The position numbers were made by a program, and so were the translations under genes. From Campylobacter portucalensis (GTDB lineage Bacteria > Campylobacterota > Campylobacteria > Campylobacterales > Campylobacteraceae), in NCBI RefSeq assembly GCF_009690845.1, contig NZ_VWSJ01000015.1, forward strand, positions 1 to 61,520: DNA of 61,520 nt. Reading direction: 5' to 3'. Shown here piece after piece: positions 11,305 to 20,194 of the stretch. Every line of letters starts with the position of its first letter. Position 1 is the first letter of the stretch. The notes under the pieces were generated by a model. That model saw only the letters and a list, made by a program, of their open reading frames with translations, was not told where the DNA came from and did not search any database.

Positions 11305-12116
11305 CTACACTCACTTTTAATACCCATCATCACAAAAGTGGCCATCAAAATAGAGATAGTTAAAGAGATTGCAAGCAAAATCAAACCATCATTTAGTAAA
11401 TTTATAGAATATAGCTTAATCCCCATAGCATAACAAGCATTTTTATAAAACTCGAATTTAGGCAAAAAGTAGTAAAACAAACTAACAAAAATAGTAGAAA
11501 ACAAACTACTCAAAAAAGCTATTTTATAAAGTATTGAGCTTTTTAATAAAAAATGTGCTCCAAAAAGTGCCATAATTTCAACTCTTTCTTTATGCTCATA
11601 AACCCAAATTTTCATTTGATTTAACATAAGACAAAGCCCTAAAATAGCCATTATTAAAGCAAAAACGTGTATAATATTTTTAAGCATTAATAAAATTTTG
11701 TATGTATTATCGTGTGTTTTTTGAAAAATTTCTATTTTAACAATATCGTTAATTGTTTGTAAATTTTTTGACACATTTGCTAGCTCTTTTTGATTTGGAA
11801 AAAAATTTAATTTTAAAGTATAAAAATACGGTAATTTTTGTTTTAAAATTTCGATAGATTTTTGAGAAATTTTATTTCCTAGTTTTTGTATAACATAATC
11901 GGTGCGCACCGGTTTTAATGATTCAATATTTTTTATTTTGGTTGAAATTTGTTCTAAATTTAGCTCATTTTTTGAGATTAAAATTATATTATAATCATCT
12001 TTTAGAAAATTTTCATAATCATTTATAATATTTTTAAACAATAAAATAAATTGAAAAGAAAAAAGAAACGCCATAAGAGATAAAATCAATATAGCATAAG
12101 TTTTAAAAACACTCAT
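11301..12116 (-). CDS. ftsX: Cell division ABC transporter permease FtsX
   Basis: Integral membrane partner of FtsE. There is one N-terminal membrane segment (about 7-29), a periplasmic domain of about 110 residues, and three more segments (about 143-165, 190-215 and 240-265), the four-helix FtsX layout. FtsX does not transport a solute; in the family it transmits ATP hydrolysis across the membrane to the periplasmic EnvC-like coiled coil. It overlaps ftsE by 14 bases and the EnvC-like gene by four, so the three are translated together. Confidence 0.88.
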
Positions 12117-12804
12117 CTATCTTACCGTCCTTTATATTAAAGTGTCTAAAATCAAATTTTAAAGTAGATGGCGGCCTGTGCGTTACAACAACAACTGTGG
12201 CTTTTAACTGCTCTCTAGCGGCTTTTAAAAAATCCCATATTATCTCTGAAGAAAAATCATCTAAATTTCCAGTTGGCTCATCGCATAAAAGAAATTTTGG
12301 CTTATGTGCCATAGCTCTAGCAATAGCAACTCTTTGCTGCTCTCCTCCGCTTAATTCAAGTGGAAATTTACCTAATTTATGTCCGAGTTTAACATAACTC
12401 AGCAATTTTTCAGAATTATTTTTACGAATTTCATTACTACAACCCATAATCCACAAAGGAAGCATAACATTTTTTTCTATACTCCACTCATTTATAAGTC
12501 TATAATCTTGAAAAACTACACCCATTTTTTGACGAAGAAGAGAGAGTTTTTTATTGCTTATTGTTTTCATATTATGATAAATTAAACCATATTTATCATC
12601 ATAATATCCAATACTTAGTTCGCCACTTTTTACTAAAATTTCACCATAAAACGACTTTAAAAGCGTGGATTTTCCACTACCACTTTCGCCTGTAATAACA
12701 ACAAAATCATTTGCATAAATTTTAAAATCAACACCTCTTATAACAGGTCTTGAATCATATCCTAAAACTAAATTTGAAGCCGATATTATTACATCATTTG
12801 CCAT
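12103..12804 (-). CDS. ftsE: Cell division ATP-binding protein FtsE
   Basis: Cytoplasmic ABC ATPase of the FtsEX complex. Walker A is GESGSGKST (about residue 37), the Q-loop segment is VVFQDYRLI, the signature is LSGGEQQR and Walker B is FLLCDEPTGNLD, followed by the switch His in VVVTHRP. At 233 residues it is normal length. It overlaps both trmB (16 bases) and ftsX (14 bases). The pair should control EnvC-driven amidase activity at the septum. Confidence 0.92.
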   Translation of the reverse strand: MANDVIISASNLVLGYDSRPVIRGVDFKIYANDFVVITGESGSGKSTLLKSFYGEILVKSGELSIGYYDDKYGLIYHNMKTISNKKLSLLRQKMGVVFQDYRLINEWSIEKNVMLPLWIMGCSNEIRKNNSEKLLSYVKLGHKLGKFPLELSGGEQQRVAIARAMAHKPKFLLCDEPTGNLDDFSSEIIWDFLKAAREQLKATVVVVTHRPPSTLKFDFRHFNIKDGKIDECF

Positions 12805-13961
12805 TGATTTAAAATTTCCTCTATTTTTTTATGTGCTTTAAAATTTATCTCACTTTTTGATGGTTTGGTCAAAAAATATTCACATCTGTTTTTTGTAAAT
12901 TTGATAAAGCAACTCTCACTCATATCGAAACTACCAAATGATAATTTGATCATAACCTCATCACAACTAAACTCATAAAATTCTTCAAAATGTATAAAAA
13001 AATCATTAAATTTATATGTTTGATTCCTAAAATTTTGCCTTATTGAATGTGGGCTTATTGGAGTAAAATCAAATTCATCATTTTTTAAAATTTTATCCGA
13101 TACTATCTTATTAGTAAAAATTACATCATAAATATTTTTATTTTGTCTCTTCCATCTATCTTCATATTTGCTAGAAATTTCTATATCTCTATCTTTAAAA
13201 ACTAAAACTTCAACGCCATCTAAATTTAAAATTTTAGATAAAGAAAAATCTACAAATTCCCTACTATCACTTCTTAATTCAAATTTAGCATCAAATTTTA
13301 AAACCCTTTGAATTTCAGTTAAAATTTCATCTGATATAACACGCCTATGAGGTGCATCATCCCAAGGCACTGGAAAATGGATATATAATAAATCCACTAA
13401 ATTAGAATCTATCAAACTTAAAAAATTTCTAGCATCGCAATTTAGAAGTATTAAATTTGAAATACCTTGCTTTAATGCAAGTTTTGCAACCTGTTCAATC
13501 GCAGGCTTATAAATTTCAACACCTATAAAAAGCATATCTGGATTATTTTTAGCCCTAAATAAAAGATGTCTTCCTGAGCCAAAACCTATCTCGATAGCAA
13601 CTTTTTTGGCGTTTTTCAAATAAATTAAAGCCTCGTCGCTATTTTTTATAATACCAATATTTTCTAAAAGAGAATTTTTATTAAATTTAATAGCATTTTT
13701 GATAATGCCACTACAAAATTCATCTCTAAAAATTTCTAGAGATTTTTGCAATAGACCTATTTTGGCAGGTCTAGTAAGTTTCTCTCCTTTAATAACAAAT
13801 TTATCATTTTTAGGTTTTATGGTAATAAAAAATGTTTCATTTTTAACAGAAGTTAAAATAAAATCAACCTTCCTACCTCTAGCAATCTTTAAAAAACTAA
13901 CCCCATCTCTTGTGGAAGGAAAATTTATTTTTTTTATATTAGATGCTATAAAATTTGGCAT
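12789..13961 (-). CDS. trmB: tRNA (guanine-N7-)-methyltransferase, long form
   Basis: SAM-dependent enzyme that makes m7G46 in tRNA. The Rossmann SAM motif (EIGFGSGRHLLF) lies near residue 120 and the TrmB-specific YIHFPVPWDDAPHRR near residue 193. At 390 residues it is far longer than the E. coli enzyme. It has an N-terminal domain of about 110 residues and a C-terminal extension of about 100, a layout I recall from Campylobacter. It overlaps flpA by one base and ftsE by 16. Confidence 0.9.
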   Translation of the reverse strand: MPNFIASNIKKINFPSTRDGVSFLKIARGRKVDFILTSVKNETFFITIKPKNDKFVIKGEKLTRPAKIGLLQKSLEIFRDEFCSGIIKNAIKFNKNSLLENIGIIKNSDEALIYLKNAKKVAIEIGFGSGRHLLFRAKNNPDMLFIGVEIYKPAIEQVAKLALKQGISNLILLNCDARNFLSLIDSNLVDLLYIHFPVPWDDAPHRRVISDEILTEIQRVLKFDAKFELRSDSREFVDFSLSKILNLDGVEVLVFKDRDIEISSKYEDRWKRQNKNIYDVIFTNKIVSDKILKNDEFDFTPISPHSIRQNFRNQTYKFNDFFIHFEEFYEFSCDEVMIKLSFGSFDMSESCFIKFTKNRCEYFLTKPSKSEINFKAHKKIEEILNQWQMM

Positions 13962-15166
13962 TAAAACTCAATACTCATTTGATTTGATCCGCTTGAGCTA
14001 ATACCATATTTATCAATACCATAAATTCGGTACTTATACTCACTGCCTCTTACAACATCCATATCAACATAGCTAGTGCCTTTGATATCATAAATTTTTT
14101 TATCATTGCCTCCGCCACTTCTTTCGATCACAAAACTATCAACTGGATTTCCTGTTGTATGCCAATTCAAAACAATATAATCTCCACTCATCAGAGGCTC
14201 GCCTAAAACAGGTGCTGGTGGTGCTTGAAGGGTTTGTCCCATCACACCATCATCTTGTGCTAAACTCTCTAATCCATCCATATCCACAAAAGTTACTTTA
14301 TAGTATCTAGTAGCTCCATTTGAGTTAATTAAATCTTCATAAAAATTTTTATCACTTTTAGCAAGCGGTCTAAATGGTAAAAATTTGCTTCTTGAAGAGT
14401 AAATTTGATAGTGTGAGAAATTTTCATTTTCTGGACTATCCCAAGTTAATATAATTTTTTTAGGCTGATCTATTGTAGCTTGTAAATTTGTAGCCCCTAA
14501 TGGTAATTCTTTTGTTGTAGCACTTAAAATTTGGGTAGGCTCTGAAATTTCACCATCTAAAGTTTTAACTAAAATTCTATAATCATAATTTTGTCCGCTT
14601 TTTACATTTTTATCTATATATTCTGCACTAAGTCTGCCCTCAACCTCTGCTATTTTTGACCATTTTGTTGATTCTGGATTTTTTCTTTCAATCAAGTAAG
14701 AACTTACTTTTAAATTTGAATGTGGTCTCCAAATAATCTTAACCCTTTCTGGCAAACCATAAATAGCTTTTGCAAACGAAACAGTATCAATACCTTTTGT
14801 AGTTGTAACGCTAATTTGTGTTCCAACATTTGACACAGCCCTATCAGAAAAAGTTTTTATCATATATTTATATGTAGTATTTGGTTTTAAATTTGTATCT
14901 AAAAAGTGAGTTGCAAACCTATCATCTATTCTAGCTATAAATTGCATTTGTGAGTTTAATTCTGCTCTATAAATTTCAAATCCTCTAACTTCTAAATTTT
15001 TGACAAATGTCCACTCAAGACCCACTGAATTTGATGAATAAATAGTCTTTATGTCGTTAATGACTGGTAAATTTGAATCTACCAAAATAGGTTGTTTAGT
15101 TGTAGCACAACCACTTATCAACACTGTTAAAATCATTATATAGAGTATTTGGTAAAATTTTTTCAT
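13961..15166 (-). CDS. flpA: FlpA-like fibronectin type III lipoprotein
   Basis: Surface lipoprotein adhesin. The start at 15166 is chosen because AAGGAG precedes it and it gives a clean lipoprotein signal with LISGC (Cys20). A longer reading to 15196 would put ten polar residues before the signal. The rest is a series of fibronectin type III modules. C. jejuni FlpA binds host fibronectin, with activity mapped to a WRPHPDFRV segment in the second module; here the equivalent at residues 146-154 reads WRPHSNLKV. Length (401 residues) and the rluD-flpA-trmB order also match. Fibronectin binding here is inference. Its 5' end overlaps rluD by 71 bases. Confidence 0.88.
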   Translation of the reverse strand: MKKFYQILYIMILTVLISGCATTKQPILVDSNLPVINDIKTIYSSNSVGLEWTFVKNLEVRGFEIYRAELNSQMQFIARIDDRFATHFLDTNLKPNTTYKYMIKTFSDRAVSNVGTQISVTTTKGIDTVSFAKAIYGLPERVKIIWRPHSNLKVSSYLIERKNPESTKWSKIAEVEGRLSAEYIDKNVKSGQNYDYRILVKTLDGEISEPTQILSATTKELPLGATNLQATIDQPKKIILTWDSPENENFSHYQIYSSRSKFLPFRPLAKSDKNFYEDLINSNGATRYYKVTFVDMDGLESLAQDDGVMGQTLQAPPAPVLGEPLMSGDYIVLNWHTTGNPVDSFVIERSGGGNDKKIYDIKGTSYVDMDVVRGSEYKYRIYGIDKYGISSSGSNQMSIEF

Positions 15167-16073
15167 AAATTTTCTCCTTATTTTTAGAATTATCAATTAA
15201 ATTTAAAAAGTCATCATATAAATCGGCTTTTAAAAAGATTTTTTCACCACTTAATGGATGAAAAAAATACAAAATGTATGCATGAAGCATAACGTGCGTT
15301 ATTTTATCATTTGCACTCTTAAAACCATATAAAAAATCACCCAAAATATGTCTATTTAAACTTAAAAGATGAACCCTTATTTGATGAGTTCTGCCTGTAA
15401 ATAGCTTAGCAGCTACTAAATTTAATTCATCATCTATCTTTAAAAAAGCAGTTTTTGCAACTCTTCCATCTTTGCTAACTATTTTTTTTAATCTATTTTT
15501 TGGATTTCTAGCTATTGCTCTATTTACAACTAAATTTTGTTTTAAATTTAAATCTAAAAACGTTAGATAAATTCTTCCCATACTTCTATTTAAGAGTTGA
15601 TTTTTTAAATTTATATGAGATTTATCTGTTTTTGCAACCAAAATAGCACCACTTGTACCTTTATCTAGCCTATGAACAATTCCTGGTCTATAAATTCCAT
15701 CACTACCTAAACTATCAACATTTGAAAGCTTATAATTTTTATCCAAAAGCCAATCAACCAAACTCGCTTCTTTTAGGCTTTTTGCTCCGTGAGTTGCTAA
15801 ATTTGGCGGTTTATTTAAAACCAAAATTTCATCATCTTCATAAACAACCTTAATATCAAAATTTAAATCAAAATTTAAATTTTGCTCTATTTGGGTTTTT
15901 ATTTTTATCAAATCACCATTTTTTGCATTAAATGACGGCTTTATAACCGCTTCATCGCCTAAAAATACAAAACCACTTTTTATTAAATTTGTAGCTAAAT
16001 TTCTTGAAATTTTAAGCTCTTGACTTAAAATTTGATCTAATCTTTTGCTACTTTTTACACAAATTTCATCCAA
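15096..16073 (-). CDS. rluD: RluA-family 23S rRNA pseudouridine synthase
   Basis: Converts uridine to pseudouridine in 23S rRNA, most likely the RluD sites. An N-terminal S4 domain (residues about 5-65) precedes the catalytic domain with the Asp-bearing motif RPGIVHRLDKGTSGAIL near residue 130 and the TGRTHQIRVHL motif near 227. The C-terminal 24 residues extend into the flpA coding region, an unusually long overlap, and look like a non-conserved tail. It is the first gene of the minus-strand run that includes flpA, trmB and ftsEX. Confidence 0.9.
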   Translation of the reverse strand: MDEICVKSSKRLDQILSQELKISRNLATNLIKSGFVFLGDEAVIKPSFNAKNGDLIKIKTQIEQNLNFDLNFDIKVVYEDDEILVLNKPPNLATHGAKSLKEASLVDWLLDKNYKLSNVDSLGSDGIYRPGIVHRLDKGTSGAILVAKTDKSHINLKNQLLNRSMGRIYLTFLDLNLKQNLVVNRAIARNPKNRLKKIVSKDGRVAKTAFLKIDDELNLVAAKLFTGRTHQIRVHLLSLNRHILGDFLYGFKSANDKITHVMLHAYILYFFHPLSGEKIFLKADLYDDFLNLIDNSKNKEKIYEKILPNTLYNDFNSVDKWLCYN

Positions 16074-16091
16074 ATTTATACCTTTTTTTGT

Positions 16092-16097
16092 TATAAT
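16092..16097 (+). promoter_or_regulatory. Putative -10 box for rodA
   Basis: TATAAT preceded by a T-rich stretch, with no clear -35 box, the usual Campylobacter sigma70 pattern. The predicted start point near 16104 lies just before the AAGGAG ribosome binding site and the TTG start of rodA. Confidence 0.6.
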
Positions 16098-16118
16098 TTG
16101 CTATTTTAAGGAGCAAAT

Positions 16119-17216
16119 TTGATTATTTTTGATAGACGTATTGTATCACATTTTGATTTTATACAACCTTTATTAATACTACCAATCATAATTTTATCTC
16201 ATTTTTTAATATCAGAAGCTAATCAAACACTAGCTTTAAAACAATATATATATTTTGGTGTTGGATTTTTAGTTTTTTTATTTTTCTTTTTAATTCCAAT
16301 TAGAAAAATGTTGTGGCTAGTACCATTTGCATATTGGATAGGTATAATTTTGCTTTTAAGTGTAGATATATTTGGTATCTCAAAACTTGGTGCAAAAAGA
16401 TGGCTTGAAATTCCATTTACTCATTTTACAATTCAACCTAGTGAGATTATGAAGCCTATTTTTTTATTAATGCTTGGATATTTAATAGCAAAAAATCCAC
16501 CTTCTCAAGATGGCTACTCTTTAAAAGAATTCATAAAGCTAAGTTTTTTTATACTACTACCTTTTGTTTTGATACTAAAAGAGCCTGATTTAGGAACTGC
16601 ACTCGTTATGATGATGACTGGATATGCTGTGTTATTTGTAATTGGAGTAAATAAAAAAATTTGGATAAGTATAGCTTTGACGCTTTGTGTTTCATCGCCT
16701 GTAATTTATGAAAATTTACATGATTACCAAAAAAAACGAATAATAGATTTCATATCAAAAGAACCTAGCTATCAAGTAAAACAATCAATAATTGCAATCG
16801 GAAATGGAGGAATAAGCGGAAAATCAAAAGATGAAGCCACTCAGTCTCACTTTAAATTTTTACCAATTGCTACAAGTGATTTCATCTTTGCTTACAATAG
16901 TGAAAGATTTGGTTTTGCAGGAAATTTATTTGTAATGATTTTGTATTTATGTTTAATTATGCATCTTTTTAGCCTTAGCATTACATTAAAAAAAGATTAT
17001 ATAACACGAGTTATGGCTATAGGAATTGGTGTTTTGATTTTTGTTTATTCTCATGTAAATATAGCTATGAATATTGGACTTTCTCCTGTTGTAGGAATTC
17101 CATTACCGTTTTTTAGCTATGGAGGAAGTAGCTTTATAACATTTATGTGTTTTTTTGGAATTTTGCAAAATTTATTAACTTTTAAATTTAGAGATGAGTA
17201 TAAAACAAAGGGGTGA
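16119..17216 (+). CDS. rodA: Rod shape-determining protein RodA (SEDS glycosyltransferase)
   Basis: Membrane peptidoglycan polymerase of the FtsW/RodA/SpoVE family that works with a class B PBP during side-wall growth. About ten hydrophobic segments are visible. Conserved elements include LGAKRWLEIP and QPSEIMKP, with KEPDLGTALVMM and the C-terminal PLPFFSYGGSS. The start is TTG at 16119, directly after AAGGAG; no in-frame ATG gives the conserved N-terminus (MIIFDRRIVSHFDF). It is transcribed away from rluD, an arrangement I recall from C. jejuni (mrdB). Confidence 0.93.
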   Translation: MIIFDRRIVSHFDFIQPLLILPIIILSHFLISEANQTLALKQYIYFGVGFLVFLFFFLIPIRKMLWLVPFAYWIGIILLLSVDIFGISKLGAKRWLEIPFTHFTIQPSEIMKPIFLLMLGYLIAKNPPSQDGYSLKEFIKLSFFILLPFVLILKEPDLGTALVMMMTGYAVLFVIGVNKKIWISIALTLCVSSPVIYENLHDYQKKRIIDFISKEPSYQVKQSIIAIGNGGISGKSKDEATQSHFKFLPIATSDFIFAYNSERFGFAGNLFVMILYLCLIMHLFSLSITLKKDYITRVMAIGIGVLIFVYSHVNIAMNIGLSPVVGIPLPFFSYGGSSFITFMCFFGILQNLLTFKFRDEYKTKG

Positions 17217-17217
17217 T

Positions 17218-17655
17218 CTAATATCTAAGGGCTGTATTTTTAAGACTTTGATATCTAGCATCTTCTCTAAAATTAAGACAAGTTTTGCTTCTATCACTAC
17301 TATCTGTAAGCGTAATTATTTCTTGAGAATTTATGATTTTAATCTCAAGAATTGTACAGTAACTAACTAAATTATTCTTTCTAACACCATACATTACAGG
17401 TCTATTTATTTCTAGCTTTTGAGCTGGATTTTCAAAATTTGAAACAGATGTCATTAGCTGAATATCTGTTAATTTTCCATATTTTAAATAGTATCTTTTA
17501 ATATCATCAATTGCTGATTTTAATTCACTAACTGCCATAAAAGCATTAGCTTTATCCCCCGCAAAACCGCTAAATTTAGGAATAACTACTTTCCAAACAA
17601 CAATTGCAATTATTAAAAAAACAGCCAAATTCCCTGTCCCAAAACCTTTTTTCAT
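17218..17655 (-). CDS. Divergent pilin-like (pseudopilin fold) membrane protein
   Basis: 145 residues. A short polar leader ends in KGFGTGN, followed by a hydrophobic helix (about residues 9-27) and then IPKFSGFAGDKANAFMAVSELKSA, the pattern seen after the N-terminal helix of type II secretion pseudopilins. Later segments (DIKRYYLKYGKLT and two Cys, at Cys99 and about Cys129) resemble epsilonproteobacterial pilin-like proteins. The usual prepilin peptidase site, with Phe-Thr-Leu-x-Glu after Gly, is absent, so processing and export are uncertain. It ends next to the convergent rodA stop and overlaps the upstream small gene by four bases. Confidence 0.6.
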   Translation of the reverse strand: MKKGFGTGNLAVFLIIAIVVWKVVIPKFSGFAGDKANAFMAVSELKSAIDDIKRYYLKYGKLTDIQLMTSVSNFENPAQKLEINRPVMYGVRKNNLVSYCTILEIKIINSQEIITLTDSSDRSKTCLNFREDARYQSLKNTALRY

Positions 17656-17885
17656 CTATTTTCCTCTATTTTTTTTATAAGACGATTTAGCTCTTTTGCA
17701 TTAATAAATTGCTCATAGCTTTTTTTTACAAACGCTTCAAGCAGATCTTTAGCATCAATATTTCCATTTTTATCGCTAAACAGGGCTAAATCTTTTTTAA
17801 AAACCACAGCAAATTCGTCATCTATACTAATTTTATATGATTTTGAAAGAGATTTATTTGTGATATGAACTTCAAGCTCTCTCAT
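17652..17885 (-). CDS. Small hypothetical protein, 77 residues
   Basis: I do not recognise this family. The protein is acidic and basic in blocks, with no signal or membrane segment; the N-terminal half looks beta-rich (ELEVHITNK) and the C-terminal half helical (LEAFVKKSYEQFINAKELN). It overlaps genes on both sides (four and 14 bases), so it is very probably translated as part of a three-gene unit with the coiled-coil protein upstream and the pilin-like protein downstream. Confidence 0.65.
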   Translation of the reverse strand: MRELEVHITNKSLSKSYKISIDDEFAVVFKKDLALFSDKNGNIDAKDLLEAFVKKSYEQFINAKELNRLIKKIEENR

Positions 17886-18114
17886 TATTCAATACATCTT
17901 CTATCTCTTTATATAGTTCTTCATCTGTTAAATTTTTCATAGTTAAATCATCTTCAGCATCTCTAAGTCTGGAATTTAAAGCTTCATTTTGTACTTTTAA
18001 ACCAACTATTTCTCTTCTTAAATCTTCATTTTCACTAACGACATTTCTATATTTTTCAATCAACTCTTTTATTTTATCACTTAGAGTTGGAACTATTTTT
18101 TCATCTTCAAGCAT
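17872..18114 (-). CDS. Small coiled-coil protein, 80 residues
   Basis: Cytoplasmic protein that is almost all coiled coil: residues about 12-60 show heptad spacing (IKELIEKYRNVVSENEDLRRE) and the C-terminus is acidic. It has the size and look of small division or scaffold coiled coils such as ZapB, but similarity of composition is not evidence of identity. It is the first gene of the three-gene minus-strand unit and is divergent from uvrB. Confidence 0.65.
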   Translation of the reverse strand: MLEDEKIVPTLSDKIKELIEKYRNVVSENEDLRREIVGLKVQNEALNSRLRDAEDDLTMKNLTDEELYKEIEDVLNNERA

Positions 18115-18135
18115 AAATTTTACCTCTATTTTTGA

Positions 18136-18141
18136 TATAAT
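18136..18141 (+). promoter_or_regulatory. Putative -10 box for uvrB
   Basis: TATAAT within TTTTTGATATAAT, 43 bases upstream of the uvrB TTG. No convincing -35 box is seen, which is normal in this group. Confidence 0.55.
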
Positions 18142-18183
18142 GGCGAAATTGTATCAAATTTTACTTAAAATAAGGAAAAATAA

Positions 18184-20160
18184 TTGAAAAATTTTGAAAT
18201 TTCAAGTAAATTTAGCCCAAGCATTGATCAAGAAAATGCAATTAATGGCATAGTTAATTCTATAAAAAATGGAAATAAATATCAAACCTTGCTTGGCGTA
18301 ACTGGAAGTGGTAAGACCTTTACTATGGCAAATATAATTAAAAAGCTTCAAATTCCAACCCTAATAATGACTCATAACAAAAGCTTAGCCGCCCAACTTT
18401 ATAGCGAATTTAAGGGCTTTTTTCCAAAAAATAGAGTTGAGTATTTTATAAGTTATTATGATTATTATCAACCTGAAGCTTATATCCCAAGGCAAGATCT
18501 TTTCATAGAAAAAGATAGTTCTATAAATGATGAGTTAGAACGCCTTAGACTTAGCACAACTGCAAATTTACTAAGCTTTGATGATGTTATAACAATTGCT
18601 TCAGTTTCAGCAAATTACGGCTTAGGAAATCCAGCTGAGTATCAAGGAATGGTTATGTTTTTAGAAAATGGGACTGAAATTTCACAAAAAACTCTCCTTA
18701 GAAAACTAATTGATATGGGCTATACTAGAAATGACAATTTTTTTGATAGAGGAAATTTTAGAGTAAATGGGGATGTGATTGATATCTATCCAGCTTATTT
18801 TAACGATGAAGCCCTAAGGATAGAGTTTTTTGGAGACGAGATTGATGAAATTTACCATTTTGACTTTTTAGAAAATAAAAGAACAAAAAGCATAAATAAG
18901 TTTATTTTATATCCAGCAAGTCAGTTTATCGTAGGAGAAAATCGCTTAAAAGAAGCCATTAAAGGAATTGAGATAGAGCTTGATGAGAGATTAAAAGAGT
19001 TTCGTGATGCTGGAAAATTAGTTGAAGAACAACGCTTAAAGCAAAGAGTTGAGTTTGATTTAGAGATGCTTAGAGCCACGGGCTCAACTAAAGGCGTTGA
19101 AAACTACTCACGCTACATCACAGGTATGAAGCCAGGTGGGACGCCATATTCATTATTTGATTATTATGAAATAAAAGGGCTTGATTATTTAGTTATAGTT
19201 GATGAAAGTCATGTAAGTTTGCCGCAATTTAGAGGAATGTATGCAGGAGATAGAAGCAGAAAAGAAACTTTAGTTGAGTATGGATTTCGCTTACCTTCAG
19301 CCCTTGATAATAGACCTTTAAAATTTGATGAGTTTATAAACAAAAAGGGGAAATTTTTATTTGTTTCGGCTACTCCAAATGATTATGAAATAGAACTTAG
19401 TAAGGGTAAAGTATTTCATCAAATTTTACGTCCTACTGGGCTACTTGATCCTGAAATCATCCTAAAAGATAGTGACAATCAAGTTGAAATCTTGCACGAT
19501 ATGGCAAAAGAAGTAATTGCTAGAAATGAAAGGGTTTTAGTAACAGTTCTAACCAAAAAAATGGCTGAAGAGTTAACAAAATACTACCTTGAACTTGGCA
19601 TTAAAGTTAAATACATGCACTCAGACATCGACGCTGTTGAGAGAAATGAGTTAATTAGAGGTTTAAGAAGTGGGCAGTTTGATATGCTAATAGGTATAAA
19701 TTTACTTCGTGAAGGACTAGATCTACCTGAAGTTAGCTTAATAGCGATAATGGATGCTGATAAAGAGGGCTTTTTAAGATCTCGCACTAGCTTAATTCAG
19801 ACAATGGGAAGAGCTGCTAGAAATGTAAATGGCAAGGTTGTGATGTTTCATAAAAAAATTACAAATTCAATGAAAGAAGCCATTGAAATAACTCAAAATA
19901 GGCGTAAATATCAAGATGAGTATAATAAAAAGCATGGCATTACTCCACGATCTGCTTCTAGAAATATTGAAGATAGCTTAAAAACTGAAGATACAGCTGA
20001 GATTTTAAGAGCTTCTAAAAATTTAGAAAAAATGCCAGCAAATGAAAGAGCTAAAATCATAAAAGAGTTAAGGCGTGAAATGCTTGAAGCTGCTAATAAA
20101 CTTGAGTTTGAAAAAGCCGCCGCCCTGCGTGATGAGATAGCAAAATTAAAAGAGTTTTAA
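18184..20160 (+). CDS. uvrB: Excinuclease ABC subunit B
   Basis: Damage-verification helicase of nucleotide excision repair; it forms complexes with UvrA and then UvrC on DNA. Walker A is GVTGSGKT (about residue 39) and the beta-hairpin region contains [12 protein letters not shown]. Helicase motifs DESHVSLPQ and QTMGRAARN follow, and a C-terminal UVR motif for UvrC contact ends the protein. At 658 residues it is complete. The start is TTG at 18184 after AAGGA. It is monocistronic, with a hairpin after the stop. Confidence 0.96.
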   Translation: MKNFEISSKFSPSIDQENAINGIVNSIKNGNKYQTLLGVTGSGKTFTMANIIKKLQIPTLIMTHNKSLAAQLYSEFKGFFPKNRVEYFISYYDYYQPEAYIPRQDLFIEKDSSINDELERLRLSTTANLLSFDDVITIASVSANYGLGNPAEYQGMVMFLENGTEISQKTLLRKLIDMGYTRNDNFFDRGNFRVNGDVIDIYPAYFNDEALRIEFFGDEIDEIYHFDFLENKRTKSINKFILYPASQFIVGENRLKEAIKGIEIELDERLKEFRDAGKLVEEQRLKQRVEFDLEMLRATGSTKGVENYSRYITGMKPGGTPYSLFDYYEIKGLDYLVIVDESHVSLPQFRGMYAGDRSRKETLVEYGFRLPSALDNRPLKFDEFINKKGKFLFVSATPNDYEIELSKGKVFHQILRPTGLLDPEIILKDSDNQVEILHDMAKEVIARNERVLVTVLTKKMAEELTKYYLELGIKVKYMHSDIDAVERNELIRGLRSGQFDMLIGINLLREGLDLPEVSLIAIMDADKEGFLRSRTSLIQTMGRAARNVNGKVVMFHKKITNSMKEAIEITQNRRKYQDEYNKKHGITPRSASRNIEDSLKTEDTAEILRASKNLEKMPANERAKIIKELRREMLEAANKLEFEKAAALRDEIAKLKEF

Positions 20161-20185
20161 AAGCAACTAGAAATCACTAGTTGCT
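20157..20185 (-). terminator. Hairpin terminator between uvrB and pyk
   Basis: AGCAACTAG (20162-20170) pairs with CTAGTTGCT (20177-20185) around a six-base loop. Read on the minus strand the stem is followed by TTTT, so it fits best as the pyk terminator. It may also serve uvrB from the other side. Confidence 0.7.
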
Positions 20186-20194
20186 AAAATATAA

